In this document: in pieces, positions 8,569 through 16,079 of the stretch | How the letters are laid out: each line of letters starts with the position of its first letter | Position numbering within the stretch: position 1 is the first letter of the stretch | Source: an uncultured Duncaniella sp. | GTDB taxonomy: Bacteria > Bacteroidota > Bacteroidia > Bacteroidales > Muribaculaceae | DNA: 64,000 bases | Direction of reading: 5' to 3' | NCBI RefSeq assembly: GCF_910578445.1 | Contig: NZ_CAJTQC010000013.1 | Span: 1-64,000, forward strand | Program-made: the position numbers and the translations under genes | The notes under the pieces: model-generated | Told to the model about the DNA's origin: nothing | What the model saw: only the letters and a program-made list of their open reading frames with translations | Databases searched by the model: none

Positions 8569-9366
8569 ATGCAAATCAGAACCCCAAGAGAAATCACTGA
8601 AGCAGCCGCAGCTGTCGGCGCAGCAAAAGCAAAACTTACAGTCAACAACCCCTCGCGCCTTCTGCTCGCATCGTGTCTTGCCGGAGTATATATCGCTCTT
8701 GGCGGAATCCTCTCACTTATTGTCGGATACGGTTTTCCGGAAATGACATCGGCCAATCCGGCCGTACAGAAACTTCTGAGCGGTTGCATGTTTCCAATCG
8801 GCCTCATCTTGGTCGTCGTCCTCGGCGCAGAACTGTTCACAGGCAATAATGCGCTCCTCATACCGTCCTATGCAAAAGGCAGCCACAGCTTCGGGCTTGT
8901 CATACGCAACTGGGTCATGGTATATTTCGGAAATTTCATCGGGGCTATAGCTTTCACATATATAATGGTCTATGCCTGCGGACTCACCGCGTCGTCCCCC
9001 TACCATGAAGCCATCATGAACATCGCCAAAGCGAAAGTGTCGATGACATGGCTGACGGTATTCATCAAAGGAATCGGCGCAAACTGGTGTGTGTGTCTTG
9101 CAGTATGGCTCGCCCTTTCAGGAAAGACCTTTTTTGAGAAGGCGCTCGGGTGCTGGCTGCCTGTGATGGCGTTTGTGGTCCTCGGCTACGAACACTCGAT
9201 AGCCAATATGTTCTTTATTCCCCTCGGCATGATGGAAGGTGCTGACGTAGGCATCATGGAGGCAATAACAGCCAACCTCATCCCTGCCACACTCGGCAAC
9301 ATTGCCGGAGGGGCTCTTCTGGTCGGTGCTGTCAACGCCTATATACACGAAATCAGGAAAAACTGA
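8569..9366 (+). CDS. Formate/nitrite transporter (FNT) family protein
   Basis: This 265-residue inner-membrane protein has six predicted helices and the family signatures: a GAELFTGN loop, GNFIGA, GANWCVCLAVW, GYEHSIANMFF with the conserved pore histidine, and TLGNIAGG. FNT proteins form pentameric channels for formate, nitrite, lactate or hydrosulfide. In a fermenting anaerobe formate export is a reasonable guess. The gene faces a Crp/Fnr regulator across a shared bidirectional terminator, but a regulatory link is only suggested by proximity. Confidence 0.88.
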   Translation: MQIRTPREITEAAAAVGAAKAKLTVNNPSRLLLASCLAGVYIALGGILSLIVGYGFPEMTSANPAVQKLLSGCMFPIGLILVVVLGAELFTGNNALLIPSYAKGSHSFGLVIRNWVMVYFGNFIGAIAFTYIMVYACGLTASSPYHEAIMNIAKAKVSMTWLTVFIKGIGANWCVCLAVWLALSGKTFFEKALGCWLPVMAFVVLGYEHSIANMFFIPLGMMEGADVGIMEAITANLIPATLGNIAGGALLVGAVNAYIHEIRKN

Positions 9367-9765
9367 CACCCCGGGTCAAATGCTATAATATAACTATAAC
9401 TAGGTATATACTATACAGGCATATAAAAAACAACAACGCATGGCGGCGATTTCACATCGTTGCCATGCGTTGTCTTTATGTATGATTTTACTGTTGGCTG
9501 TAAGTAGATTGCAGCAGTCTGCAACCTACGATTTCTTATTCCTCAGATTCAGTGTTGCGCTCAATATCGAAAGCGTAGGTTAAATCATGTAAGAGCGCGA
9601 TAAAAAAACATTATCTACTATTAGTAAAAACAGATGATCGATCATCAGACATATTTTTCATAGCGTTATTCAGAGGTTTTACTCTGCAAAGTTATGAAAT
9701 ATAAGTGACGATAGCTGTGACAAATGTCACAATCATCAGCAGAAGCAGTCTGAGATAGTGTTTTT
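9367..9765. other. Convergent intergenic region, 399 bases
   Basis: This lies between the FNT transporter (+) and the Crp/Fnr gene (-). It contains a strong bidirectional hairpin at 9433-9473. The remainder (about 9480-9765) is AT-rich, and I see no gene, tRNA or further strong structure in it. Confidence 0.6.
9433..9473. terminator. Bidirectional hairpin terminator
   Basis: The stem is ACAACGCATGGC (9433-9444) with its exact complement (9462-9473), extended by two G-T pairs and CGAT/ATCG around the 5-base loop TTCAC, about 18 pairs in all. An A-tract on the left serves as a T-tract for the minus strand. It can end both convergent transcripts. Confidence 0.85.
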
Positions 9766-10323
9766 TTATTTTATCTTCTGACTACGAAAACGATAAAGCT
9801 GACGGCGTGAGATGTTAAGATAGGAAGCCAGATCTCCGATTGACACAAAATCAAAAATACGTGGGAAACGGCTGATAAGATTAGCGTAGCGTTGCTCAGG
9901 AGTGAAACGGTATGTATCCAGAACATGGTCGTATGCCTGTCCGAACAACACCTCCAGAAATTTCGCCTTGAGCTCAGGCTGTCCGTCAAGTATATCACGC
10001 ACGTATGAAGCCGGGATAACCATCGCCTCCGAATCCTCAAGGGCAATGATATCGGTGGGCATCTTCACTCCTGACAAAGCACTCAGGTAATTGGCGAGTA
10101 CAGCATCTTCAAAAACGAAGCCCACCGCCTTGACATTACCGTTATTGTCGGTCAGCGAGTGCTTGAAACCACCCGAGATAATCCAACCTACACGCTGCAA
10201 CACTTCACCTGCATGCACGAAATATTCGCCACGCTTAAAAAGTATCCTTTCACCACGCGTCTCGCATAATTCTTTCCAGAATGAAAAATCAAGCGCTTTT
10301 TCAAAAGCATTGAACTGTGACAT
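9766..10323 (-). CDS. Crp/Fnr-family transcription regulator
   Basis: This 185-residue protein has an N-terminal cyclic-nucleotide-binding-like domain (FKRGEYFVHAGE near residue 29, then GWIISGGFKHSL). A helix-turn-helix lies at the C-terminus (SIGDLASYLNISRRQLYRFR, about 160-179). There is no cysteine cluster for an Fe-S centre, so it is not a classical oxygen-sensing FNR. The C-terminal DNA-binding part is short. Its likely -7 element is 25 bases upstream (10355 to 10348). Target genes are unknown. Confidence 0.85.
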   Translation of the reverse strand: MSQFNAFEKALDFSFWKELCETRGERILFKRGEYFVHAGEVLQRVGWIISGGFKHSLTDNNGNVKAVGFVFEDAVLANYLSALSGVKMPTDIIALEDSEAMVIPASYVRDILDGQPELKAKFLEVLFGQAYDHVLDTYRFTPEQRYANLISRFPRIFDFVSIGDLASYLNISRRQLYRFRSQKIK

Positions 10324-10347
10324 CTAATGATTATTAAGTAACAAATT

Positions 10348-10355
10348 CAAAATTA
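10348..10355 (-). promoter_or_regulatory. Possible -7 element for the Crp/Fnr gene
   Basis: Read on the minus strand this is TAATTTTG, 25 bases before the ATG. No well-spaced -33 motif is seen. Confidence 0.4.
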
Positions 10356-10598
10356 AACAATCCAAAAGCATAGGGGTAACTTCCCGATAAAATAGTCCAT
10401 ACGCCGTTTTGTCCGCAGACAGTCCGGACGGATATGAATAATTCTGAAGAGTTACTCAATTCAGAGGGCGTTTAATAACACCCTCTTATATAGGACAACA
10501 GATTCCTGTCTTTACTCCTAACCGGCATTACATAATCATAGTGCCGGGGGAATGAAAAATCAAGAATCCGTTGTCATTGTACGTTATGTCAAAGCCGA

Positions 10599-12284
10599 TT
10601 ATTCCATGAGCTTGCGGTAGCGACGGCGAGTGGGCTCTTTGCCATCGTTGTGGGCACGCTTATAGTCTTCGTAGTCCGAGTATGAACCTTCGAAGAAGAC
10701 CACATTGCCGTCGCCCTCGAACGAAAGGATGTGTGTACAGATACGGTCAAGGAACCAACGGTCGTGGCTAACGACAACAGCACATCCGGCGAAATCGTCA
10801 AGACCTTCTTCAAGAGCGCGAAGAGTGTTCACGTCGATATCGTTGGTAGGTTCGTCGAGCAGAAGCACATTGCCTTCCTCCTTGAGCGCCATAGCAAGAT
10901 GGAGTCGGTTGCGCTCGCCACCTGAAAGCACCGCAATCTTTTTCTCCTGATCAGCGCCGGTAAAGTTGAAGCGCGAGAGATAGGCGCGCGCATTAACGTC
11001 GCGACCACCCATGCGGAAGCTTTCAACACCCTGTGAAATCACTTCATATACGCTCTTTTCGGGGAGGAGGTCATGGTGAGTCTGGTCGACATATGCAATC
11101 TTGACAGTCTCGCCTACGTCAAACGTACCGGCATCGGGAGTCTCCTGCCCCATGATGAGACGGAAAAGTGTGGTCTTACCCGCACCGTTCGGGCCGATAA
11201 CACCGACAATACCGCCCTGCGGGAGCGAAAAGCTGAGGTCCTTGAAAAGCTGCTTCTTTCCGAAAGCCTTCGAGAAGCCCTGAACGTCGATGACCTTGCT
11301 GCCGAGACGCGGACCGTTGGGGATGAAGATTTCAAGACGCTCTTCCTTCTCCTTCTGGTCCTCGTTGAGAAGACGGTCGTAGCTCGAAAGACGGGCCTTG
11401 CCTTTGGCCTGACGGGCTTTGGGAGCCATGCGCACCCATTCAAGCTCGCGTTCGAGGGTCTTGCGACGCTTCGAGGCCTGTTTCTCTTCCTGAGCCATGC
11501 GCTTGGTCTTCTGGTCGAGCCATGAAGAGTAATTACCCTTCCAAGGTATACCCTCGCCACGGTCAAGCTCAAGAATCCATCCGGCCACATGATCGAGGAA
11601 GTAACGGTCGTGGGTGATGGCGATGACTGTTCCGGGATACTGCTGGAGATGCTGTTCGAGCCAGTCGATCGACTCGGCGTCAAGGTGGTTGGTAGGCTCG
11701 TCGAGAAGCAGGATGTCAGGCTGCTGGAGAAGCAGGCGACAAAGAGCCACACGGCGGCGTTCACCACCCGAAAGAGTGGTCACGCTCTGGTCGTCGGGGG
11801 GACACTGGAGAGCGTCCATGGCGCGTTCGAGCTTCGAATCGATATTCCATGCATCGGCAGCGTCAAGCTTGTCCTGAAGTTCGGCCTGACGTGCAAGCAG
11901 GGCATCCATCTTGTCGGGGTCTTCAAGCACATCGGGATCGCAGAACGATTCGTTGACCTTGTCGAACTCGGCAAGAAGATCCATGATCGGCTGCACTCCC
12001 TCGCGGACAACCTCGATGACAGTCTTCGAAGGATCGAGCTGAGGGTCCTGTTCGAGATAGCCCACTGAATAGCCGGGCGAGAAAACCACTTCGCCCTGAT
12101 AGCTCTTGTCGAGTCCGGCGATGATTTTCAGAAGCGATGACTTACCTGAACCGTTGAGACCGATGATACCGATCTTAGCACCATAGAAAAACGACAGGTA
12201 AATGTTTTTCAACACCTGTTTCTGCGGAGGGTAGGTCTTTGAGACACCCACCATCGAGAATATTACTTTTTTATCGTCAGCCAT
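10599..12284 (-). CDS. ettA: Energy-dependent translational throttle protein EttA (ABC-F)
   Basis: EttA is a cytosolic ABC-F ATPase that binds the ribosomal E site and gates early translation elongation according to the ATP/ADP ratio. The 561 residues hold two ABC domains: Walker A GLNGSGKSS and GPNGAGKTT, signatures LSGGERRRVALC and LSGGERNRLHLA, and Walker B LLLDEPTNHLD and LLLDEPTNDID. No membrane segments are present. The opening KTYPPQKQVLKNIYLSFF and the length match EttA better than Uup or antibiotic-resistance ABC-Fs. It is a single gene, divergent from the MFS exporter. Confidence 0.93.
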   Translation of the reverse strand: MADDKKVIFSMVGVSKTYPPQKQVLKNIYLSFFYGAKIGIIGLNGSGKSSLLKIIAGLDKSYQGEVVFSPGYSVGYLEQDPQLDPSKTVIEVVREGVQPIMDLLAEFDKVNESFCDPDVLEDPDKMDALLARQAELQDKLDAADAWNIDSKLERAMDALQCPPDDQSVTTLSGGERRRVALCRLLLQQPDILLLDEPTNHLDAESIDWLEQHLQQYPGTVIAITHDRYFLDHVAGWILELDRGEGIPWKGNYSSWLDQKTKRMAQEEKQASKRRKTLERELEWVRMAPKARQAKGKARLSSYDRLLNEDQKEKEERLEIFIPNGPRLGSKVIDVQGFSKAFGKKQLFKDLSFSLPQGGIVGVIGPNGAGKTTLFRLIMGQETPDAGTFDVGETVKIAYVDQTHHDLLPEKSVYEVISQGVESFRMGGRDVNARAYLSRFNFTGADQEKKIAVLSGGERNRLHLAMALKEEGNVLLLDEPTNDIDVNTLRALEEGLDDFAGCAVVVSHDRWFLDRICTHILSFEGDGNVVFFEGSYSDYEDYKRAHNDGKEPTRRRYRKLME

Positions 12285-12355
12285 ATAACTGTATTTATAT
12301 TATTTTTTTAATTATGATATTCAACCAATACGGACTGGAATTTACATGCGGTTCA

Positions 12356-12386
12356 TTGGAGTTCGGGATGAATTTAGTAATTTTGC
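12356..12386 (+). promoter_or_regulatory. Promoter of the MFS gene
   Basis: A TTGG (12356-12359) sits 18 bases before TAATTTTGC (12378-12386), close to the Bacteroidetes -33/-7 layout. The ATG follows 67 bases later. Confidence 0.6.
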
Positions 12387-12420
12387 GCCCCGAAAAATCA
12401 CAAGACCAATCCATAAATAG

Positions 12421-12440
12421 AGTTTCTAATAGTTTCTAAC
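12421..12440 (+). repeat. 10-bp tandem direct repeat in the MFS leader
   Basis: AGTTTCTAAT is followed directly by AGTTTCTAAC, in the presumed 5' UTR 14 bases before the start codon. It could be a regulator-binding site or chance. Confidence 0.35.
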
Positions 12441-12453
12441 AGATATAGTAGTT

Positions 12454-13605
12454 ATGCAACGTGGATTAATTGCTCTTGCCATAGGCACTTTTGCCCTTGG
12501 TATTGCCGAATTCGGAATGATGGGCATACTCGGTGACGTAAGCCGAAGTGTCAACGTCAGCGTCGTTGAAGGCGGCCACCTGATTTCGGCCTATTCACTC
12601 GGAGTCGCCATAGGCGCACCAATGCTCATATTCCTTCGCAAAATGCCTTTGAAAAGGCTTCTGCTACTGCTTGCGGTCATCATCACCGCCGGCAACACAA
12701 TGGCCGCACTCTCAAACGGATTCCCGATGCTGCTCTGCGCCCGTTTCCTATCAGGACTGCCCCACGGGGCATTTTTTGGCGCAGGAGCTATAGTGTGCTC
12801 GCGGCTCGCATCGCCGGGACACGGCGCACAGGCTGTCGCCGTGATGGTCGGAGGAATGACCGTGGCCAACGTGGCCGGAGTGCCTGCGGCTACTCTTGTC
12901 AGCAATCTTTTCAACTGGCGCATCGCTTTCGCAATGGTCGCTCTGTTCGGAGGACTGGCCCTCATAGGCATCCGCGCTTGGATTCCGAAGCTTGAACCTC
13001 TGCCTGACTCCGGCATGAAAGGCCAGTTCCGCTTTCTCAGGAGTGCAGCTCCCTGGCTGATCTACGCTGGTGTCTTTTTCGGACAGGCCAGCGTGTATTG
13101 CTGGTTCAGCTACGTTGACCCTATAATGACCAAAGTGACCGGATTCACCGGTTCTGACATGACATGGGTCATGATGCTCGCAGGCATCGGCATGGTCACC
13201 GGAAACGCCATAGCCGGCAAACTTGCCGACCGTTTCGGAGTGGCGCGCGTATGCGGCACTCTCGCAGCCTCCATGCTCGCAGTCATGCCTATGCTCTATC
13301 TGTTTGCCGACGAAAAGCCGGCATCACTCGTGCTGATGTTCCTTGCGACCGGGGCACTCTTCGGCATCGGCGGTCCGCTGCAATATCTCATAGTCCGTTT
13401 CGCCAAAGGAGGCGAAATGCTCGGAGGAGCAGGCATCCAGATTGCATTCAATGTGTCGAATGCCGTCAGCGCCGCCCTCGGAGGGATGGCTATCCACCAC
13501 GGTTTCGGGCTGGCCTCTCCGGCGCTGGTCGGCGTGCCGTTTGCGGCCGTCGGCGCGGCAGCCCTGTTTATATTGCGCGGCAAATACAAGACTCAAGGCG
13601 CATAA
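12454..13605 (+). CDS. MFS transporter, drug/sugar efflux (DHA1, AraJ-like)
   Basis: This 383-residue inner-membrane protein has about 12 hydrophobic helices. The first helix (FALGIAEFGMMGIL) and a short basic loop after helix 2 (RKMPLKRLLLL) match the DHA1 proton-antiporter group that includes AraJ. The second half repeats the pattern (GKLADRFGVARVCG near residue 251). Likely an exporter of sugars or small toxic molecules; the substrate cannot be predicted. It is preceded by its own promoter and convergent with def. Confidence 0.82.
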   Translation: MQRGLIALAIGTFALGIAEFGMMGILGDVSRSVNVSVVEGGHLISAYSLGVAIGAPMLIFLRKMPLKRLLLLLAVIITAGNTMAALSNGFPMLLCARFLSGLPHGAFFGAGAIVCSRLASPGHGAQAVAVMVGGMTVANVAGVPAATLVSNLFNWRIAFAMVALFGGLALIGIRAWIPKLEPLPDSGMKGQFRFLRSAAPWLIYAGVFFGQASVYCWFSYVDPIMTKVTGFTGSDMTWVMMLAGIGMVTGNAIAGKLADRFGVARVCGTLAASMLAVMPMLYLFADEKPASLVLMFLATGALFGIGGPLQYLIVRFAKGGEMLGGAGIQIAFNVSNAVSAALGGMAIHHGFGLASPALVGVPFAAVGAAALFILRGKYKTQGA

Positions 13606-13637
13606 GTGCCCTGACACCTACGCGGCATGCGCGCCCG

Positions 13638-14204
13638 TCACTTACGGCTCTTTGGAGCGTATTTGACGGGATAGTCGCAGCGTGTCTTGCCGGCAATTAT
13701 ATTATTGAGCTTTCCCTTGATAAGCTGCTTGCGTATCATCGAGATATGGTCGATGTAAAGCATTCCTTCGAGGTGGTCGCACTCATGCTGGACGATGCGC
13801 GCGAGAAAACCTGTGATGACTTCTTCGTGGGACTCGAAATTCTCATCGACCCATTTGAGCCTGATATTTTCCACACGGGGAACTCTTTCAGACAGACCGG
13901 GCAAGCTCAGGCAGCCTTCGTCGCGGACCACAGTCTCTCCGTCAAGAATCTCGATTTCAGGATTTATGAGAGTCAGTTTCCGACCCGCACATTCAGGGAA
14001 ACTATCCTTGACGGGATCGGCATCTATGACCACGATTCTGTCGGAAAGGCCAATCTGAGGAGCGGCAAGCCCGACACCTTCGCTATCATACATGGTCTCA
14101 TACATTTTTTCGACAAGTTCTTTAAGACCGTTGTAGTCTGACGAGACCGGAGCTGCAATCTTGCGGAGCACCGGATGACCGTATAAGTATACTGGTAAAC
14201 GCAT
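13638..14204 (-). CDS. def: Peptide deformylase
   Basis: Def removes the formyl group from the N-terminal methionine of new proteins. The three metal-site motifs are present in the 188-residue protein: GVGLAAPQIG, EGCLSLPG (metal-ligand Cys) and QHECDHLEG (two His ligands and the catalytic Glu). The last has Cys where many homologues have Phe or Leu. It follows ruvX by 60 bases on the same strand and is probably co-transcribed. Confidence 0.95.
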   Translation of the reverse strand: MRLPVYLYGHPVLRKIAAPVSSDYNGLKELVEKMYETMYDSEGVGLAAPQIGLSDRIVVIDADPVKDSFPECAGRKLTLINPEIEILDGETVVRDEGCLSLPGLSERVPRVENIRLKWVDENFESHEEVITGFLARIVQHECDHLEGMLYIDHISMIRKQLIKGKLNNIIAGKTRCDYPVKYAPKSRK

Positions 14205-14264
14205 TTCGTATTCGGAATGATTTTTTTATAAGTTCTATATTTCACACTGCCTCCACACCAAGGC

Positions 14265-14687
14265 TCACCTCATCATGTCACGGCTTTCGAGATAACCGTT
14301 AAGAATTATGACCGCGGCCATGCGGTCGATCGCAGCTTTGTCGCGGCGGTCGCTTTTCTTCACGCCGGAATCAATCATGGCGCGATGTGCGAGAGTCGAG
14401 GTGAAGCGCTCGTCGAAAAATTTGATTTCAATATCGGGAAGTTCCTTTTTAAGCCTGTTGATGGCCGGAGTTATGTAGCGCATCGACTCCGATGGCTGCC
14501 CGTCGAGCGTCTTGGGGAGGCCGACTATTATTTCATCGACCCGTTCTCGGGTCACATATGATTTCACATAAGGTATAAGCTGTGCGGATGGCACAGTATC
14601 GAGCGCCGTGGCTACTATCTGCAACACATCAGTCACAGCAAGTCCGCAGCGCTTACGTCCGTAGTCTATAGCGAGCAATCGTCCCAT
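14265..14687 (-). CDS. ruvX: Putative pre-16S rRNA nuclease / Holliday-junction-resolvase-like YqgF
   Basis: This 140-residue RNase H-fold protein carries LAIDYGRKRCGLAVTD at the N-terminus, IIVGLPKTLDG, FFDERFTST and DKAAIDRMAAVIIL, the acidic residues of the YqgF/RuvX family. The family processes the 5' end of 16S rRNA in E. coli. I start at MGRLLAID (14687). An upstream candidate at 14699 would place its first codons inside the promoter element TATCTTTGC. First gene of a ruvX-def unit. Confidence 0.92.
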   Translation of the reverse strand: MGRLLAIDYGRKRCGLAVTDVLQIVATALDTVPSAQLIPYVKSYVTRERVDEIIVGLPKTLDGQPSESMRYITPAINRLKKELPDIEIKFFDERFTSTLAHRAMIDSGVKKSDRRDKAAIDRMAAVIILNGYLESRDMMR

Positions 14688-14695
14688 TTTCAACT

Positions 14696-14704
14696 GCAAA
14701 GATA
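14696..14704 (-). promoter_or_regulatory. -7 promoter element of ruvX
   Basis: On the minus strand this reads TATCTTTGC, ending 8 bases before the chosen ruvX ATG (14687). The transcript leader would therefore be only a few bases long or absent. Confidence 0.6.
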
Positions 14705-14734
14705 CGAAAAATTCCTCATATTATTTTTTATGTG

Positions 14735-14743
14735 TAAATTTGC
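14735..14743 (+). promoter_or_regulatory. -7 promoter element of the PL10 pectate lyase gene
   Basis: TAAATTTGC lies 45 bases before the ATG, with a T-rich run upstream. It is back to back with the ruvX promoter, 30 bases apart. Confidence 0.55.
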
Positions 14744-14788
14744 GATATAAAATTTAGCAGTAATCATCATCACCACATTAACAATATC

Positions 14789-15937
14789 ATGAAAATATTT
14801 ACCAAGGCGACAATCATTGCCATAATCTGCAATTTTATCGTAACCGACACAACGTCCGCACAAAAACGGAATCATGAGTTGCGACGTACCGACAAGGAAT
14901 TTTTCACCACTCCCGATGCCACCCGCATAGGCGATCAGGTGCTCGCCTACCAGCGCGTCACAGGCGGATGGCCCAAAAACATAGATATGTGCCGGCCACA
15001 CACCCCCGAGGAACTGGCCGAAATCAAGGCTCAACATGACCGCCGTAACGACTCGACAACCGACAATAACGCCACGACAACCCAGATGACCTTCCTCGCA
15101 CGGCTCTATCAGGCCACCGGCGATGTCCGTTACCGCGACGCCTTCCTCGCAGGAGTGGAATATCTCCTCTCGGGCCAATATCCCAATGGCGGATGGCCTC
15201 AGTTCTGGCCCGATCCGCAAGGCTATCAGATTCATATCACGTTCAATGACGGCGCTATGGCCAATACCCTCACACTCTTACGCGACATTTTCGAGCAACA
15301 CGAGCCATATGGTGGAAATCTGACAGACGAGGCGCTGCGCAGCCGTCTGCGGACTGCCTTCAACAAAGGAATCGACTGCATACTCGCCACGCAGATACGG
15401 GTAGACGGACATCCGACCGTATGGTGTCAGCAACATGACCGCGAGAACTATGCGCCCGCCCCGGCGCGTTCCTACGAACTGCCGTCGTTCTGCTCAGCCG
15501 AAAGCTCGCAGATTGTCAGCCTGCTCATGCAGCTCCCCGACCCTGACAAAAGAGTCAAGGAAGCGGTTCACGGCGCTATGGCATGGTTCGAAGCCAACAA
15601 ACTCATGGGACACCGGCTTGAGCGCACAGGCAGTCCGAAATCTCCCGAATCCGACACGCGCCTTGTGGCCGATCCGGCAGCCGGCCCACTGTGGGGACGC
15701 TTCTACGACCTCGAAAACTGCGAAATCTATGTCTGCGACCGCGACGGCATTCCCCGCAAATCGCTCGAAGAAATCGGCCACGAACGCCGCAACGGCTACA
15801 GCTGGTATAATGACAATCCGCTTTCGCTCTATCCCGTCTACGACAAGTGGGCCGACCGCTATGACCCGGACGGAAAAGTCAGAATCGACATGTCGCTTGC
15901 CAAGAAATCAGAGCACCGTAGAAACAAACGCCGTTGA
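14789..15937 (+). CDS. Secreted pectate lyase, polysaccharide lyase family 10
   Basis: This enzyme cleaves polygalacturonate by beta-elimination. The 382-residue protein has a signal peptide (about residues 1-23, ending ...TTSAQ) and PL10 hallmarks: VTGGWPKNIDM, DNNATTTQM, NGGWPQFWPDPQGY and ITFNDGAMANTL, consistent with the alpha/alpha toroid fold. It lies upstream of a GH97 enzyme that has its own promoter. With the distant susC/susD and PL1 genes it suggests that this organism degrades pectin. Confidence 0.9.
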   Translation: MKIFTKATIIAIICNFIVTDTTSAQKRNHELRRTDKEFFTTPDATRIGDQVLAYQRVTGGWPKNIDMCRPHTPEELAEIKAQHDRRNDSTTDNNATTTQMTFLARLYQATGDVRYRDAFLAGVEYLLSGQYPNGGWPQFWPDPQGYQIHITFNDGAMANTLTLLRDIFEQHEPYGGNLTDEALRSRLRTAFNKGIDCILATQIRVDGHPTVWCQQHDRENYAPAPARSYELPSFCSAESSQIVSLLMQLPDPDKRVKEAVHGAMAWFEANKLMGHRLERTGSPKSPESDTRLVADPAAGPLWGRFYDLENCEIYVCDRDGIPRKSLEEIGHERRNGYSWYNDNPLSLYPVYDKWADRYDPDGKVRIDMSLAKKSEHRRNKRR

Positions 15938-16005
15938 CAATCCGTTTACGCGCAGTCTCCCTTCAAGTTTCCGCTTAAATTCTTGATTGTTAAGTGAATT
16001 TTTCG

Positions 16006-16014
16006 TAAGTTTGC
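16006..16014 (+). promoter_or_regulatory. -7 promoter element of the GH97 gene
   Basis: TAAGTTTGC lies 65 bases before the ATG, with an ATTG 16 bases upstream as a weak -33 candidate. Confidence 0.55.
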
Positions 16015-16079
16015 ACTAATATCACAACACAATATCATACTTACTCATTCTTAACCTCAAAATTCACCAACCACACACA

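Noticed and set aside
10522..10557. Hairpin CCGGCA/TGCCGG downstream of ettA
   Set aside because: The stem is only about six pairs with a long loop and no T-run, too weak to call a terminator.
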